A DNA stretch of 64,000 nt from Stenocarpella maydis (Eukaryota > Ascomycota > Sordariomycetes > Diaporthales > Diaporthaceae). Position numbers and translations under genes: made by a program. How positions within the stretch are numbered: position 1 is the first letter of the stretch; each line of letters begins with the position of its first letter. Under the pieces are notes generated by a model. That model was not told where the DNA came from and did not search any database. It saw only the letters and a list, made by a program, of their open reading frames with translations. This document shows, one piece after another, positions 46,981 to 58,719 of this stretch. Location: assembly GCA_002270565.1 (NCBI GenBank), contig NQMI01000032.1, forward strand, positions 187,320 to 251,319, given 5' to 3'.

Positions 46981-47766
46981 CTTTACCCGGATAAAGCTAT
47001 GGAGCTTAACTAACCTATAGATTATATGGGATAGGAGTTAAAAGATCTTTTGCTTGATAAGCTAGACCTATACCTTAATGAAATGTAGTATTTCCTAGTT
47101 GAGCACTTCCAAATCAATATTTCCATAAGGATAATATTGCAAGCGCTTGTAGACTGCAACTAGTCTAATAAATAAGTATACATACTAGCCCGGTAGTATA
47201 ACGAGGATCTTTATGGGTACCATCTCTGGTGGGTAAATAAGCCGCCCCATATAGTTGATATGTTTATTTACTACAATGAGTTGGGTCTTAATAAGTGTGA
47301 TAGCGTAAGGAGGACAGGTTAGGCACTAGTTGGGTATACTCCACGGGTGGAAAGTCTTCTTAAGCGAGGCGCTTGCTGCTATATCCTCCCGGCGATTACG
47401 GTTGACGGCTTACTTGCTGTTATGGTATATAAGGGTTATATAACGAAAGAGTTTTTCCTTGATTGGTTGCTGGGAAGTATATTGCTGAAGATGAACCTAT
47501 ACCTAGGATTAAGGTTAATTCTCGTGATAGATAATGCTTCCTAGCATTATAATAAGAGAATCTGGGAGGCAGTTAGCTAGAGAGGCGTGAAACTATGTTA
47601 TCTACCCCCATACTCACCTGATTTCAACCCCATTAAGGCGTATTTCGGTAATCTAAAGCGCTATTTGCATCATTAGTACCAGTATAAGGTGTCTAACTAT
47701 GATTTAGACCAGCAATTTGCGCAATTCTTGTATTCTTATGCCTGGGAGGTCGGGACAAGGGTATGA
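46981..47766 (+). pseudogene. Tc1/mariner-like DDE transposase relic
   Basis: Read in one frame, the fragment shows the DDE_3 order: LDLYLNEM, SVRRTG, ILPAITVDGLLAVMVYKGYI, LVIDNAS, then VKLCYLPPYSPDFNPIKAYF. At least ten in-frame stops (TAG/TAA) occur, with no frameshift in this part. Two catalytic acids also look lost: the usual VDE is YNE, and the usual NPIE is NPIK. The middle Asp (IDNAS) is kept. Upstream (46764-46980) coding traces exist but the frame is unclear. It cannot make a working enzyme. Confidence 0.85.
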
Positions 47767-48292
47767 GCGATTCAGGGACATTTCCGTTACGCGTGAGTAC
47801 CAATAGAAAGAGCAGAACGAGGCACATATGATGGTACTAGTTAGAAGTTGTAATGATAAAAATTAAGGGAGTTCTCATTGAGTGTTGTGGCGTGGGTTGA
47901 GCAGTGTTTTTTGCAAGTTAACTAGTTGGGTTGGTAGCTAGGGGTTAATGCAGATGAATTAGTGCCTTCCTATAGGCAAATACACCTAATTGATTTGGTG
48001 CCCTGTGCAGGGCATTAAATTACCTAAATCTACTATGTTTGCTTGAAATAAATAACTTTCCTCCTTCAGACTGCTTCCTGTTGCTAATTACGTCTTCTTA
48101 TGTGCCTAATCACCACTTTCCTTACTTAGGAAGTGCCCTGGGGACTCATTAAACGACTCCTCCGCCTCAGCAGATTATGGCGGCTATGATGGCGGGCTTC
48201 TGACCCTCTGGTTAAGTATTTGACCTACTTGCAAGGCCCAGCGTTAGACGAAGCTAATCAGTCAGTCAGGTAACCCTCACGGGCTTCATGGG

Positions 48293-50131
48293 TTACATAC
48301 TATTGATATCTGCCTGGTGGTCAACTTGTTGACTGTCTGACGGCCCCTGCTGGGGCAGCAAGTCCTCGTCATCATCGTCACTATTGAAGAAACTGGTGAA
48401 GTCCTTCTTCCCCTTTAGGTATGGCTTGACGAGCGTTCTGACTAGCGAGATGGCCTGCAGGCCCTGGTCGTTAAACCATGTATCCTCCTTCCCGTGGAGC
48501 CCACGAAGGTTAAGTCCTTGCTGCTTTATTACCTTCGGAAGTTGTTTAAGCTGCTCTCTCTCTAATGGGTGCTTAAAGTGCTTCTGAAGCGCTTCCACGA
48601 TAAACTCTTGATACAGCACTTTCTCGTCCCCATCTACCCGTGGTGGCGACGACGATAGTATCACTGGCAGCTTCCGCCGCCATACTGGGCTCCCTGGTGC
48701 CATCATCGTCGCTACCGTTGGTAGAGCTGGGAGCCCGTTAAACCCGTGAGAAGAAGCAGGCGGTGGCAATGGCGGCGGCCCCATTGAGGCTGCCTGGCTA
48801 TACCCAACCCCAGGCAAGTTAATGTTAAACGATGGGTTAACGACAACGTTAACACCGCTTTCCCTCTGCTTCTACTTCTTTTGCTTCTTCCTAGGCGGGA
48901 TAAGGCTGACTCTATTGTCGGTAGACTCCTTGTTGTTAACTTTAGCCTGAGCTTTCCAGCGGTTGAAGAGAACTTCTGGTGGCCCCCTTAGAGCGGCTTC
49001 GCCCCTGGCAATTGCTTCGGCCCATTTAGATAAGTCCCTATCAGATAAACTTATGTGCATATTATCCTTCTTCACGAAACACCACTGCTGCAAGGCGTTG
49101 CCCTTGTTACGGTGGCGATGATTAGCCTTGCAATGTGCCCTGTGGTGATACAACCAGATATCCATCAGTTGCTTGTGGGTTGCCCATACTGGGTCTGCTT
49201 CCTCCCCTATCTCGGCGAGCATTCAAGCGGTAACTGACCCATTCCGAGGTTCCCTAGGCATTGGGCTACCGCCTGCGGAAGCGATGCTTCCCACCCGCCT
49301 GACTGCTGGCAGACCATCCTCAGGGGCAGCCACTGGCCGGCCAATTGGGGATGGCATGAATACATCAATTGGTCGGCCCGCTGGGCAACGCCCCGTGCCC
49401 CGTGATGTGGGCGTTTGCAACGCTAGTGGCAGCAAGGTAACCCTATAGGTATGGGTAAACCTAAGAAAGAATGGTCCCTTAACCTCAGAGAGCGTGTCTA
49501 TAAGATTCTCATAGTCAAGTACTCCAATTACCCCATCTTAACCCTTTCTATACGTTTTTAATTAATATACATTAGACTTCTAACCTGCGACCCGACCAGC
49601 CTCAATAAATACCCCCCTCAGATCAATCACAACGCCTGGGTTATCCTCAAAGCTAGCCTCAACCCAGTCTAACGTTAACGCCTCGTATTCACCCATAATC
49701 CTCACGATCTCTAGGCCCTGGTATTCATCATCAAGTTATATAGAGCGGTATTCAGCTCGTAGAGTGCGAGAACTAGTCTTCTAACCAGTAATCTCAATAG
49801 TCGAAATCAGAAGCACTTTGCCCAGGGGCGCCTACCATAGGCAACTTCCGAGCAGCTCAATATCATCGCCAGCATTATCTAACGGGAATTCCTCGTCAGG
49901 GGCGGAATCCTCGGCTTCAGCAGCTTATAGTTGGTCCTCCTCTTCCCCCTCACGAGATATATCATCATTAACTTCAGCAGTATTCTCTCGCGCCCTCTAA
50001 GCCGCACATTCTGCCGCAGTTGACTTATCTCGGCTGGTCTTCGAGGCTGCCCGTGAGCGCTTCCAAGCAGTCTACTGGGCTTCAGTTGCTTTAGCCGTTG
50101 GCTTCCGGGCACGTGCCTGCTTAGGTGGCAT
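48293..50131 (-). pseudogene. Passenger reading frame of the transposon, 613 codons, 11 stops
   Basis: From an ATG at 50131 to a TAG at 48293 one frame runs without any frameshift, broken by 11 internal stops: six TAG, four TAA, one TGA. The encoded protein would have a Lys/Arg/Ala-rich N-terminus (MPPKQARARKPTAKATEA) and an acidic segment, then a block with VIDLRGVFIEAGR. A region LSKWAEAIARGEAALRGPPE with nearby His/Cys (HHRAHCKANHRH) follows, then a Pro-rich linker and a C-terminal helical part (FIVEALQKHFKHPLEREQL) ending in an acidic Asp run. The sequence is non-random and clearly once coding. I recognise no family. It is convergent to the transposase and inside the inverted repeats, so it belongs to the element. 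Confidence 0.75.
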
Positions 50132-50386
50132 GGCGTTATCGTCGGCAAACCGTACAATTCGGCTTCTGGAGCGGGTTTTATGTGGTGAGCGTTGGGTAGG
50201 CCGGGCTTGCCAGGCCAGTCAGAACACGTTGTCTGCAGGGTTGGCTGGGCTAACGTTACCTTGTGCCAGGGCAAGCAGGTTATAGGCACCTTCACGAGAT
50301 GGGCTGGAGTTCACCATACAGTATGGCATCACTATTACCCGTTTGGGTAATCAGTACGTTCTGCTGGCGACGACAACGACAACGAT

Positions 50387-50499
50387 TTGGTTGTCCAGAC
50401 GAGAATTGTGAGTTTCCTGACCGCCCAGCCAAATTTTGGTGGCACGTGCGGAAACGGCTAATTACCGGGGGGGGGCATCACTTCGCTTGTCACAGACAG
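50387..50499 (-). repeat. Right terminal inverted repeat
   Basis: Reverse complement of the left repeat; contains TTAGCCGTTTCC in inverted form, a run of 9 G, and ends GTCACAGACAG at 50499. Confidence 0.9.
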
Positions 50500-53400
50500 T
50501 GGGCCGGGTGAGGTGCTGCACATGCGAGTGTCTTGCAGTACCTGGTTAGGCAAGGCTTATTTTGCGAGCCTCAGGGCCAAGCGCAGAGCATCACCGGAGG
50601 TGCTGCTATCCAGACTGTTCTGATACAACAGTGCAACGGCTGAGCGACAGTCACGTGAGAGTTACCAGCCGTTTTGCTTTGGCTCTGCAGATCTTCCGCC
50701 CTAAACGTCGTCATCTATATGTAAAAAATGCCACAAGGACGGATGGCTTGACAGCTGCACGCTACAAGCCGACCGAAGCCGGGGCACCTGCCAGACCAGG
50801 GACCGAGCGGTGGACGCGCAACTCCTACGAAACCATCACTCCTTGTTCTTGCAAGCAGATAAGCGAGCTCGCTGACAGGCGTTGCGATCTGTGCCATCGA
50901 CAACGGATCGTTGCTAGCTTACATAGTTGTCAAATCTCAGATCCCAAAGGGGGCTGCGGCAGTCTGTGGCTTGAGGTCGACCTCAAGGGGCCGGGCAGGG
51001 TTTTCTGGGCGTCGAACGAATGACTGGTCTCCGATGCGCAGCTCCTCTTTCCTCCTCGACCATCTGGCATGCTACCCTGCCAACCTGCCCAGGTGATATA
51101 TCACTGCCCTGACGTACAACCTTGGGCGAGGCTGATGGCTGTTGAGCCGGGCACCATCCACCTCCGCCACAATCACGATATTCTCTAGGCTTGCAACCTC
51201 ACCCTATGTCGCCGTACATGGGTGTGTGTTCCCTCGGACGTATTTGGAGCATGAATCTGGTTTCGGCCTCAGGGGCCCTACTCGTCGGGGGTCGCATGCG
51301 TGATGACGGAGCAGCCTATTTCCGACCACACACCTAGGCATCGCGTAGGGAGCACTTGCACTGAGCATCAAAAAGGTTGCCCTGAAGCTGAATGCGGCTG
51401 ACGAGGCTTGGGTGACTCCGACTTGACGTGGCTTGACGCGGCCGACGAGCGGAGCGGACGACAATGACTGATGAAACTTTACAGCACTACACCAACCAAG
51501 CATTACTCCATACATAGTGTCTCTCGTGCCCGGGAGTGACCTAGTGTGAGCGGCCGACAATCCCGGCCGTCGATCATCGGCACATACCGCTCTCTATCCT
51601 TGTTCCTCGGGCCTTGACTACGGCCTCGTCCCCATTTCCAATGGATGTGCGCTGCCAAGCTGCCCAAGAAGGCTATTGTATCAGCGCCGTTCGTTCCATC
51701 CGACGGACTTTTCCCCTGTCAGCCTTTCGCAAGCTCTTCCTCTCCAAGTGTAGTCGGAGATGCTCACATTTTCTGTCAGCCAAAGCACCGGCTCGGGAGT
51801 CTCTTAGATTACGAGAATCGCAAGATGGAATTGTCTCGAAGCAACAGTCGACTGTCTACACTATGCACCAACCGCGTTATTTTGGTTGAGCTATCGGGCG
51901 TACCCACTATTGTGTAGCCAGGCTGCCAGGCCTGAATTCTCCGTCCGCCATTGACAGGGAGGTACCTACAAAATGGCCCGATGCTGTGGCTCACGACCTG
52001 GCTCCCGCCACAAAGGATACTAAGTACCTTCAAGTTCTGTGCAACGAATGCCGCGCGGGATACCCGGCGAGGCTCGCTACTGGGCCTGGTGGCGCTTGGT
52101 TCCACATCCGGCCCAGAAAAGCTACCATGAGTTACACTTCGAAGCGCATACGAGAGCCCATGTTCACCTGGAACAGAAGAGCATGCCCCTGGCGACGGGC
52201 GCCGGGACTCGGTTCAAGTTGTCATCGAATTATAAAGTTGAGGCGAACGTTGAGGTGCTCTGGTCCGCATCTTTTCCGGAAGTTGCTGCCAGGCCTGTCG
52301 CGGACGAGACGAATGGAGGAGTCGGCTGCCCATCACCCTGCCCAGCCAGCCAGTCTGCCAGCCTGCCAGCCTGCCACTTCAGCACGGCCGTGCTGTCTTC
52401 AAGAAGCATACACACGGCCCTGACAAAGCCCGTCATCGATGATGCATGCCCACCTATGCCTGTCCCTCCAAAGCTGAAGGGGGCAGCTGCCGTGGTCACT
52501 GGCGTGGTATCAAGGAGATTAGTGATTAGTGTACACTAACAATCACACCCCAGCCCCGCGGTACGCACGTAACCAGAGGGCCGGGATCCGTCTGGCACCT
52601 GGCTCCGTCTGGGAGGAGACAAGCCAGGGGGCTCTGGGCCACCTGCACGGGAGCTTGTCTCCACGCCCAGAAACTGCTGGGTGGCTTCCCGGACTCGCGG
52701 TGCAATTATCGACCCTCCTCCATATTCTGGAGAAGGTCCCCTGTCACCTCATCAACAACAGGGTCCGGGGCCCAGACCACAATGCAAGCAATATCGGCGC
52801 TGAGGGACCATTCCAAGTTATGTCACGGAAATGCTTCCTGAGACATATAAACCGCATGAGATGTTGGCCAGCCGGTTGGCCAGCTCGCCCTACCATCTCT
52901 TCAAGCATCTTCCCTGAACCAGAAGGACTAGGATCTCCTCCTCCCGTCTTGATTCGACCTATGCGCAGACACAGCACAGCCTGCTTGATACTCGGAGACA
53001 AATATCAACCCCTCGTTCCTCCCTGCGTGCTCTGGTCTATCCCCGCTGCCTGTCAGCTTGTCTATACGAAAGCGATTGTGTATCTGACCGGGCCGCCAAC
53101 CACAAGGCACACACCCTGTCTTCAAAACAGCACAGCCTTTGTTGACTCGAATACTCACCATTGTGCTGCTCAATCTTCTGTCAACCGCACTGATTGTTTG
53201 GTCCGGCTTCTGTGTAGCTCCGGCCTGGAGCGATAGACGTACGGTACCACGGCCTTGTCGACTGTGTCTCGTGTCAGCATTTCCCAAACCTGAGTCCCGA
53301 CGCAGCCAAATAACCTTTCAGACTGCCGTCCCCAGACCCCGCCCAAGGCCCCTGGGCTTACCAGAGCCAGTGAAGTTTGGCGTGCTCCCCGACAGCATCT

Positions 53401-53785
53401 GTGTCCTAGAAGAGCTCGGTTAGCGAGCAGTGGCAGATCGCTGCGCCGTTGCGTGACGAGCACAAGACATAACACACAAGCCACCTCCAGTGTGTCACCG
53501 ACGCCAGCCTTCAGCCCAGGTACCGCTCGACTATTGCACGTCTTGGTCCATTCCCACTGCAACGGTTGCGTCGCATTCTCCTGGGATCATCCAGGCTTGC
53601 AGGACCCTCGACTAGACTAGAGCGCGCGTACGTCAACTGCCGCGTTTTTGGGAGCTGGTTCATCAACAAAGCTCTCATCTCATCCCATGTTGCCTCGAAA
53701 TTAGGGGTATGGAGACAGCATAATAGTCTAGCTCAAAAAAGACGGAAGCAGCTACCGCTCACGGTAGGCCCAATTATTAGTCTCG
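50500..53785. other. Long leader/promoter region of PAS gene
   Basis: About 3.3 kb with many overlapping open frames (the longest 235 codons at 52529-53236), none with recognisable domains or plausible amino-acid usage. A short GCCAGCCT-type tandem repeat lies at 52341-52375. The size suggests a long regulatory region or 5' leader, typical of fungal regulators, but an unrecognised gene cannot be excluded. Confidence 0.4.
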
Positions 53786-55707
53786 ATGGAGCATACTTTC
53801 ATGACCATTCACAGTAAGCTCACCGGAGATTATTGCCGTCAGTTGTCGGGGCCGTGTCATCCATGCGACGAGCATCGCCCTTATGGAACATGGAGAGTGT
53901 CTGCAGCTCGTACTGACGTTTCCAACACTAGACCTCACCCCCGATTGCAATATTCTCTTTGCCTCGGAGTCCATCACCGACATACTGGGCTGGCGACCAC
54001 AGGAAGTTCGTGGGAGATCAGTCTTCAGCTACTTCCACCCTGACGAAGTCCCATTTGCGAGATCAGTCCACAGCCGGGGCGTTCTGCTCGACAAGGCTGC
54101 AAGTCTTCACTATGCTAGGCTGGTAACGAGGGACGGCCGGTGGGCGAGCTGTGAATGCTGCTTCACGGTTGTCCATGATGTGCTGGTAGCTTGCACCAGC
54201 ATATACCGTCAGGACCAGAAGAGCGAAAGTATGCCTCTCCACCGGCGCAAGGTCCTGTCCGTAACTAGACTGACAAGGCTTTACAGGGCGAGCAATCGAA
54301 GGTGCCCAAATCCGGAGGATCTTTTCCTCTTCCCCCCGGGACCCCCGCTACCATATGCTGGAGCACCTGTCGCCCAAGTTCAAGATGCCGCCCGTGGAGC
54401 GTGAGCCCCGGGCGGCACTCATGCTTAACCGCTTCACCAGAAACTTGTCAATCATGTTCGCCACCAATGCAGTAGCATCTGTCCTCGGGCTGGCCCCTGA
54501 ACACATCAAGGATAAGAGCTTCTACCGATGCATTCAAGAGAGGTGCCTGCCGGATGCAGTGAAATGCCTGGAAAGTGCAAAGGCTAACGACTCCATCGCC
54601 TATTTGCGTTTCTGGTCTCGTGACCCCAGACAAGCAGAAGATTTCGAAAACGACCTGATTAATGGTGTTGACGAAGATCACTCAATGGGCGACGAGGATC
54701 ATCACAGCAGCACCAGTGACTCCGAGGATGGTGGTGCTGAGTTGGATGGTCACATGTCCTTGGATGAAGCTGACAACGCGGCCGACGGAGGCATCAAACA
54801 GGAGGAACAGGAGGAGTCCATGGGGTCCGTACCGCCGGCCAGCAGCAGCTCAGGACATGATCCGGCTGCCGCTGGTAGTTCACGGTCTGATAATCCCCAC
54901 CGAGCGCGGCGCAGCCAACGAGCTGCAGCCAGCAACGCGGTCCAGGGCCAGCGGGCCGGGCAAAGGCAGAGACAACCAGACCATCGCCAGCCGCTGCCCT
55001 CAGTCGAGCTTGAAGCCGTCGTCTCTTGCACCTCCGACGGTCTTGTCGTTGTCCTGAGAAGGGCCCGACCGGCAATCCCGCCGGCCCACCCGCCACTTGC
55101 CCTGCCGTGGGACTTTGAAAATGGGCTCTTTGCTGCGCCGTGGGCACCCCACCCGATGCGACCGTACATACCACCGGAGAGGCTCTACACCTTCCGTCCA
55201 CCCTTGATGCCACAATTCATGCCCCTCCACGACCATGTCAGGGACGCAGGAGGACCGCCCAACGAGCAGTTGATGCACTCCATCCGCGAAGTGGGTGTCT
55301 TTGCCTGGGGCTTGTGCGGCATCAACGGCAACCTGTATGCCTTCGCCCACGGGCGGCCCATGGGTGAGGCGGTACCACCCGACGGGCTCCCTGTCTGGGA
55401 CCCGGCCGCAACCAGCTCGCCGTACCAGCCGCCAGAGAACCAAGCGGCTGCGAAGTGGGCGGCCATGGTGGCCCAGCAGAGCCCCTTCGGATCCCCTCCG
55501 GTCAGCCCGGACACGCAGCGGCAGCGGCAGCAGCAGCAGATGCAGATGCACAGCCCGGCGCATCACAGCCACGCGTCGGGGTCCGGCAGGAGCGAGCCGC
55601 AGTCGAGATCCTCTGACCCGTACCCGCTTTCTTCTGGGCCGTCGGCTAGCTATACGCCGCAGGCCTCCAGTCAGGAGCAGTCGCCCAATGCTGGCACCGA
55701 GCACTGA
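53786..55707 (+). CDS. PAS-domain regulatory protein of fungal type
   Basis: Exons 53786-53813, 53932-54228 and 54287-55707 give 581 residues. The first exon encodes only MEHTFMTIH; the start was chosen because it makes a complete PAS domain (ILFASESITDILGW, then FSYFHPDEVPFARSVH, and CECCFTVVHDVLVACTSIY). A second PAS-like block is in exon 3 (LSIMFATNAVASVLGL, then AYLRFWSRDPR) after the conserved linker SSPRDPRYHMLEHLSPKFK. The C-terminal half is disordered, acidic, Gln/Ser/Pro-rich with a basic run (RARRSQRAA), and ends with poly-Gln and Ser-rich sequence. There is no kinase or zinc finger, so the role is likely signal sensing or transcriptional co-regulation. The family is conserved in filamentous fungi by my recognition, without an assigned function. 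Confidence 0.82.
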
Positions 55708-57039
55708 GGAGCGTGGTGCTGCATTCAGACCTGGACGATTATCAACCAGCACTGGTGTGTCTCACCTGCGGGCAGTGCCCACGGCTCTTCAGTGTCACAG
55801 AAATGAAGCCTCCTGCGGTTGCTCTGACCCGGGCATGATCCTGGCCATACGAAACATGTCCCCCTGGGGTTAACCAGGCGGGCAGGGCAGGGCTTCCTGC
55901 ACCGAACCTGGGAGGAAGGCATAATGGTTTGCTTTTGGGTTTTCTATTTTTGTTCCCCGTTTCCTTTTCCTTTTCTGGACCACGGCTGGTACGTGGGATG
56001 AGGTGAGTACAAACATGAGTTGGACCGCCTAGCACGTGTCATTGGTTATGACGAGGGTGAAGGACTTTGAACAAGCATACATGATGTCGCCTTATTAGAG
56101 GCTGACCGGCCGGGAGTAATGGAGACGTCTGAGGGACACGACACGTCTTGGGAGCACTGCTGAGCTTTGATTGTAACTCTGAGATACCACACGAGTGTAT
56201 GCTTGATTTGAGGCTTTATTCAAAACGTTGGTTCGGAGGCTTTCTGCGGACGACTGTGTTTATTTAGGAGGCTTCAATAGGTATGTTGAGTTAGCCTACA
56301 CTGGTGACTGTGAAGGGGAAAAAAAAATAGGTGTTGTCTTGTCGAAAATGAGGGATGTAAAAAATGAAGACAGAGGAAGAGACAGGATGAGCAAGTCCAG
56401 AAGTAGAATGGGTCAGTCAGGCTTATGGGGACATGCCGATACTGATGCAAGATGCCGGAAACCTATAAATGGCAGCATTGTATCCACAAAATCGCTGTGG
56501 CTCATAGACCTATAGCTTGAGGTGTTACCGCTTGCAAGAAGCCCACGATTCAGAAATCCCCCAATTTTTCTCTAGACTTCATGACAGTGAGTTCATTCCA
56601 AATAGCTGCATAATAATGGATAGACCTTGGTCTACAAGTACGGCTTATTGTTGAATGCCCAACCGCAGGGAAGCAAGGGCGGCGACCCATGCACGACGAC
56701 TAAGGTACGTACCCGGCCACACTCACGTTCCGATTGGCAGGCATGGCTGATCAGGGGTGCCTAGCTATGGTAGCTGGGCTGCATAACCCCAGAGCTTCAG
56801 GACAACTACGTGTAATAGCAGAGAGCTGTCCATTTGTCGCAGCCCTCGTCAACCTCGAACAATTACAGGACCAGCCCACCCTGACCTACACGTAGACATA
56901 CATTTCTCAACCGCCGCCTTCCTCGCATCAACGCATAGAGCAGGGGATACAACAACAACCTTTTGGCCAGAAAGAGCCAACCTCTGAATCTGGACGGGCA
57001 TTAAGAGTGCACACACGCAAACCCTCGCACACAAGACAA
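55708..57039. other. Intergenic, no gene seen
   Basis: 3' region of the PAS gene and promoter of the YIPF6-like gene. Only short frames are present. Confidence 0.5.
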
Positions 57040-58152
57040 ATGGCTTCCGCAAGCCGGAGAGACAACTACCAACAACCGTCCCTCGAGGACGATGACATGA
57101 TAGATCCAGATGACGGTGAGCGCCCGCGCAGCCCAGATTTCTCCCTGGGGGCAGCCTTTTCCTACCAGTGTGCCCCGGCTAACCTCGACCTCCGCGCTCG
57201 CCCCCCGCAGCCGACCTCAACGACTTTGACGACCCCCTCCAGCCCTCCTCCTCCCGCGCCCCGCTGACAGGCAACATCGGAACCTCCTCATCATCACACC
57301 AGGGCGGCGGCGGCGGCGGCAGCAGCAGCAGCATCAGCCAGGACTACCTGACGTCCCGCATAGGCGGCGAGGACCGCCGCGCCGCCTCCTCCACCATCGA
57401 CGAGTCCGTCTGGGACACGCTGCGCCGCGACCTCGTCGCCGTCTGGAGCAAGATGCGCGAGGTCCTCTGGCCGCGCTACCTCCTAGGCGGGACCATGTTC
57501 GAGTCGGCCGAGGGCCTGCGCGGCGCCTACGCCAACTTGAGGGGGGCCGGGATATCCGGCGCGCGCGACGAGATCGCCGGCCTGGCCGGCCGCGTCATGG
57601 ACCCCGAGGCCCTCCTGCAGAACAACATGACCCCCGGCCTCCGCGACTGGGACCTCTGGGGCCCGCTCATCTTCTGCCTGCTGCTGAGCATGCTGCTCAG
57701 CTTCAACGCGGGCGCGGACCAGCGCGACGAGGTGTTTAGCGGCGTCTTTGCCATGGTGTGGGTCGGCGAGGCGGTCGTCACGCTGCAGATCAAGCTGCTG
57801 GGTGGCAACATGTGAGTTGTGTTTTTTTTGTCCCCCCCCCTCCCCCGCTGTGAGTGCGGCGTGCGCTGGGTTTCTGTCTTTGCTGACTGTCGGGTATAAA
57901 AGCTCGTTCGCACAGAGCGTCTGCATCATCGGGTACACGCTGTTCCCGATCGTCATCGCCGCCCTCCTGTCTGCGCTGCACCTGCCGCAGGTGCCCCGGA
58001 TCCCAGTCTACCTGGTGCTCGTCGCGTGGTCGATGGCCGCCGGCGTCAGCATCCTCGGCGGCAGCGGCGTCGTGAAGAACCGGGTCGGCCTCGCGGTATA
58101 TCCCCTGTTCGTCTTCTACCTGGGCCTCGGGTGTCTATGCTTCATCAGCTAG
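57040..58152 (+). CDS. YIPF6/Yip4-like Golgi membrane protein
   Basis: Exons 57040-57115, 57211-57811 and 57903-58152 give 308 residues. Yip1-domain proteins are multi-span proteins of ER-Golgi membranes that interact with Rab GTPases. The N-terminus is acidic and then Gly/Ser-rich. The Yip1 domain begins about residue 95 (WDTLRRDLVAVWSKM). Hallmarks are RDWDLWGPLIFCLLLSML, KLLGGNISFAQSVCIIGY and NRVGLAVYPLFVFYLGL, with about five hydrophobic segments. These motifs match the YIPF6 branch rather than Yip1 or Yif1. The middle intron donor (AACAT/GTGAGT) falls within the GGNIS motif, and the splice restores it. Confidence 0.9.
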
Positions 58153-58719
58153 ATGGGAGAGATGTTGGCTGCAGGCGGCAGGGTGGGGACGAGCCTGGCG
58201 GGGTGGGAAGATCAAACGCGGTTTCCACGGTTCATTGCATTGAAGCTGGCGCAGGCAGGATGAACGGGCTTCTTTTCTGGTTGTCCAAGTTACGAGTGTA
58301 CTTCTAGATATCCAGGTATGACGGAAATGCTGCAGAAAGCACGTCTTCGACGCTTGTATTGTTCTTGGACTCAGGTTGGTGTGTTTTGACATGTGATGTT
58401 TCCCTCGGGGCCGCAGGGAGAGTGAAATGTTCTCTCTTGTGAGTGGAGGCTGTTGTCTCCCTCCTTCCAGTCTATTCTGTCGTTCTATTGTCCATCAAAC
58501 ATGCATTGTACATATATCCACATGTGATATCTATGCCCTCCCCGAACGCCGGCTAGTGGTTTTTATGTGCCTTTCCCCCGGTCTAGATGCCAGCCGCCGT
58601 TCCGTACTCATACAACCAACTCTTCAAATGCTTCATGGACTTCCTTGTCAGGTGCTCTGGGTATTAATCCCCTCGACAAGAAATATTCGCCAGACAAAAG
58701 AATACCTGCAACCACGGGA
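58153..58719. other. Intergenic between convergent genes
   Basis: 3' regions of the YIPF6-like and carrier genes. No gene recognised. Confidence 0.5.

Larger units (their letters stand above)
46603..50499. mobile_element. Tc1/mariner-type DNA transposon, about 3.9 kb, mutated
   Basis: Bounded by inverted repeats of about 113 bp. The left half encodes a dead DDE transposase relic on the + strand; the right half carries a second, convergent reading frame on the - strand. Both frames keep long collinearity but hold many stops of the TAG/TAA kind, as expected from C-to-T change in CpA context. No TA target-site duplication is visible right at the repeat ends (left flank ends CCACCTG, right flank begins TGGGCC), so the exact ends or the insertion history are uncertain. 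Fungal mariner-type elements are usually near 2 kb, so this one is long. Confidence 0.85.

Noticed and set aside
52529..53236. 235-codon plus-strand frame
   Set aside because: No domain, no clear start context and amino-acid use unlike the real genes. Treated as part of the PAS gene's upstream region.
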